A stretch of 16,806 nucleotides of DNA from Bacteroidales bacterium UBA6401. GTDB lineage: Bacteria; Bacteroidota; Bacteroidia; Bacteroidales; UBA932. Below the pieces are notes generated by a model. The model was not told the DNA's origin. It made no database searches and saw nothing but the letters and a program-made list of their open reading frames with translations. Location: contig DJPX01000018.1 in assembly GCA_002438635.1 (NCBI GenBank), positions 257 to 17,062 of the forward strand, written 5' to 3'. A program made the translations under genes and the position numbers. Of the stretch, positions 15,370 through 16,806 are shown piece by piece (the first letter of the stretch is position 1; each line of letters begins with the position of its first letter).

Positions 15370-16547
15370 CGCTTAGCCCTCCTTTTAACTGTTATAGGTA
15401 TCACAAGTGAGACTTTTAGTTTCGTCGGGCCAAAATATGAAAATACTCCTGTCCTGCTTGGATCGCGGTAAAGATGTTCATAACCGACCCCGGGTTCGTA
15501 ATGTCTCCAATCGCTACGAAGAAAACCCACTGAAGCAGAAAGTTCAAGATTACACCACTGCGCGATAGGCCTAGAATAGCCATAAGTTAAGCCTGTAGAC
15601 CAGAACTCACCCTGCCAGCACAAGGACTTATCCCATTGAAAGTCATATTTTCCTGACATACCATAGAGCCCAAGAAAATGCCCGGAAAGGCGATCACGAT
15701 CATCTGTTTTTGAAAACCAATAGCGAGGTTCAATACCCATTTCCCATAATTGGAAGCAGTATTTGTTCCCATTCGGTCCCCAATTCCACCAAGGGAAAAC
15801 ATCTTCTACGGCCAACGAATAATTATCTCCAATAGGAACTTCCACCTCAAAATTTAATGCCGTTACTGCGTCATATAAAAGATTGGTTTTAAGTGCTAAA
15901 ATAGTGCGATATTTCCAAAATTCATACTCGGTGCGTGGCGCTAAATTCCCCATCGGAGCCAATGCATCACTTGATATTTTAGATAATGGTGCCACAGCTC
16001 CAACATTTAGATAATCGACCCTTACAAAGGAACGTCTCATATAGGGAAACCACTCACGTATTATCCTACGCCATAGATTTGGAGACCACGATTTTATAAT
16101 TGCTTTCTTTCTGTCCGCCGGAATCGGGGCATCAATAATTTCCAATAGCCTGCTCCGTTGACTCTCTGTCAATGTGCTGTCCACAAGAGCCCTCGCTCTA
16201 AAAAGGTGCCACGACTCCCCATCTGCTTCTATACTCAAACGGCCTTTAAGTTCTGGATAAATAGAAAGTATATACTTGCCAAGAGTGGCAGCACGCTTTT
16301 GGGCCAATCGCGCATTGTAAGCCGACATCCCTTCTGGAGAAGAATAGGAAACAAGCCTGACACTATCTATTCGTACCAGCCCTATCGTCTCGATACTATC
16401 CGAGAGCTCACGAAGCCGGATGCCCGTATTCATATATAATGTATCGAGAAATGACTTATTCCATCGAAAATCAACAGTAAAATCAGAACTATACTGCTGT
16501 GCCCTAACAAGACATGGGGCAATTAAATTTAAAAAAACTACAATCAC
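15366..16547 (-). CDS. DUF3575 outer-membrane protein of the pilus operon; true start probably further upstream
   Basis: The readable frame from a GTG codon gives 393 residues. Residues about 57-94 (VRIDSVRLVSYSSPEG through KRAATLGKYIL) resemble an OmpA-like segment; about 215-385 match DUF3575, with TNLLYDAVTALNFEVEVP, WWNWG, PRYWFS and the paired beta strands of a small outer-membrane barrel. DUF3575 proteins commonly sit with FimB/Mfa2-like genes in Bacteroidales pilus loci. The hydrophobic stretch ending in RAQQ is a signal peptide, but from GTG it lacks the basic N-region. Upstream in the same frame lie codons for ENKNLKNLGARFRACL, which supply that region, then a G9 tract that puts both nearby ATG codons (16608 and 16633) out of frame. 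The gene is therefore either switched off, started weakly at GTG, or misread at the tract. It overlaps the next gene by 4 nt. Confidence 0.82.
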   Translation of the reverse strand: MIVVFLNLIAPCLVRAQQYSSDFTVDFRWNKSFLDTLYMNTGIRLRELSDSIETIGLVRIDSVRLVSYSSPEGMSAYNARLAQKRAATLGKYILSIYPELKGRLSIEADGESWHLFRARALVDSTLTESQRSRLLEIIDAPIPADRKKAIIKSWSPNLWRRIIREWFPYMRRSFVRVDYLNVGAVAPLSKISSDALAPMGNLAPRTEYEFWKYRTILALKTNLLYDAVTALNFEVEVPIGDNYSLAVEDVFPWWNWGPNGNKYCFQLWEMGIEPRYWFSKTDDRDRLSGHFLGLYGMSGKYDFQWDKSLCWQGEFWSTGLTYGYSRPIAQWCNLELSASVGFLRSDWRHYEPGVGYEHLYRDPSRTGVFSYFGPTKLKVSLVIPITVKRRAKR

Positions 16548-16559
16548 AAGGCAAGCACG

Positions 16560-16578
16560 AAATCTCGCCCCGAGATTT
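16560..16578. repeat. 8-bp hairpin between the G tract and the GTG start
   Basis: AAATCTCG (16560-16567) and CGAGATTT (16571-16578) pair perfectly around a CCC loop. On the plus strand the stem is followed at once by a T run (TTTTTTAGATTTTTATT), the form of an intrinsic terminator for an antisense transcript. On the minus strand it would be a hairpin inside the early coding or leader region. Confidence 0.5.
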
Positions 16579-16594
16579 TTTAGATTTTTATTCT

Positions 16595-16603
16595 CCCCCC
16601 CCC
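16595..16603 (-). repeat. G9 tract at the head of the pilus operon (candidate phase-variation switch)
   Basis: Nine G residues on the coding strand follow ATGATG (the last G of the second ATG is the first of the tract). With eight or eleven G the ATGATG start is fused in frame to the full signal peptide. With seven or ten G the ATG at 16633-16631 is fused in frame. With the nine seen here both run into stop codons within a few residues. Confidence 0.75.
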
Positions 16604-16713
16604 ATCATAGGAAAGTATTTTAAAAAAGCTCATGATGTTCAACAAAACAGCAGTCACTATTATTAGTTTATTTTTCTCACCCTTAAGGCAAGTGTTTAAT
16701 TAGTACACGAATG

Positions 16714-16744
16714 CAAAAGTAAAAACTTTTTTTTACATTACAAA
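16714..16744 (-). promoter_or_regulatory. Bacteroidetes promoter for the pilus operon
   Basis: On the minus strand TTTG (16744-16741) is followed after exactly 19 bases by TACTTTTG (16721-16714). This matches the full TTTG / TAnnTTTG consensus of the primary sigma factor of this phylum. Transcription is predicted to start near 16707, about 75-100 nt upstream of the two candidate ATG codons. The spacer is a long A/T run (A8), possibly bent DNA. Confidence 0.75.
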
Positions 16745-16776
16745 AATAATTAAAGTTCATTTTAGTTTATTTTAGC

Positions 16777-16806
16777 AACCTTCAAAAATAACCTGCATCA
16801 TCTTAG
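16777..16806 (-). repeat. Right arm of the 30/31-bp inverted repeat, at the window edge
   Basis: This is the reverse complement of 11160-11190 with one T fewer. It lies 32 bp upstream of the pilus promoter. Because the window ends on the last matching base, the repeat may be longer than seen. Confidence 0.75.

Noticed and set aside
11160..16806. Calling the bracketed segment a transposon
   Set aside because: No transposase or recombinase is encoded inside, no target-site duplication can be tested because the window ends at the repeat, so only the inverted repeat itself is reported.

Overview
The window looks like the chromosome of a Bacteroidales bacterium (Bacteroides, Prevotella, Parabacteroides or a relative). 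The evidence is an AT-rich sequence, a fimbrillin/DUF3575/DUF5119 surface-pilus operon, short Bacteroidetes-style lipoprotein signals, and promoter-like sites matching the Bacteroidetes TTTG...TAnnTTTG pattern. All convincing genes lie on the minus strand, so transcription runs right to left.

Left part (437-10671): a compact five-gene operon that I read as a type 4 BREX phage-defence system. In transcription order it is brxP (PAPS-reductase/DndC-like PP-loop protein with a two-cluster ferredoxin segment), a 142-residue protein resembling the sulfur-binding domain of phosphorothioate-dependent HNH endonucleases but with no nuclease, brxC/pglY (large P-loop ATPase), pglZ (alkaline-phosphatase fold) and brxL (AAA+ ATPase of the short form, with no visible Lon protease domain). 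Spacing is tight: 2-nt gap, 35-nt gap, 8-nt overlap, 15-nt gap. No DNA methyltransferase is present. A sulfur-handling enzyme beside a sulfur-DNA-reader-like protein suggests, as inference, that self-marking in this system is by a sulfur modification of DNA rather than methylation.

Upstream of brxP (10672-11050) is a candidate promoter followed by a leader of about 340 nt with several long complementary segments that compete for the same partners. It could be a regulatory leader, a small RNA or a recombination site.

Middle (11050-11922): no convincing gene. It holds one arm of a 30/31-bp inverted repeat, several short hairpins and an 8-base C tract.

Right part (11923-16606): a four-gene pilus operon. 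In order it encodes a DUF3575 outer-membrane protein with an OmpA-like segment, a DUF5119 FimB/Mfa2-like lipoprotein, a probable major fimbrillin lipoprotein and a second fimbrillin-like lipoprotein. A good promoter lies at 16714-16744. The first gene begins at a run of nine G residues: two upstream ATG codons would each give a complete signal peptide, but only with other tract lengths (8/11 or 7/10). In the length seen here both frames are broken, which makes this a candidate slipped-strand phase-variation switch for pilus expression. The right arm of the 30-bp inverted repeat sits exactly at the window edge (16777-16806), so the repeat pair brackets the pilus operon and its promoter.
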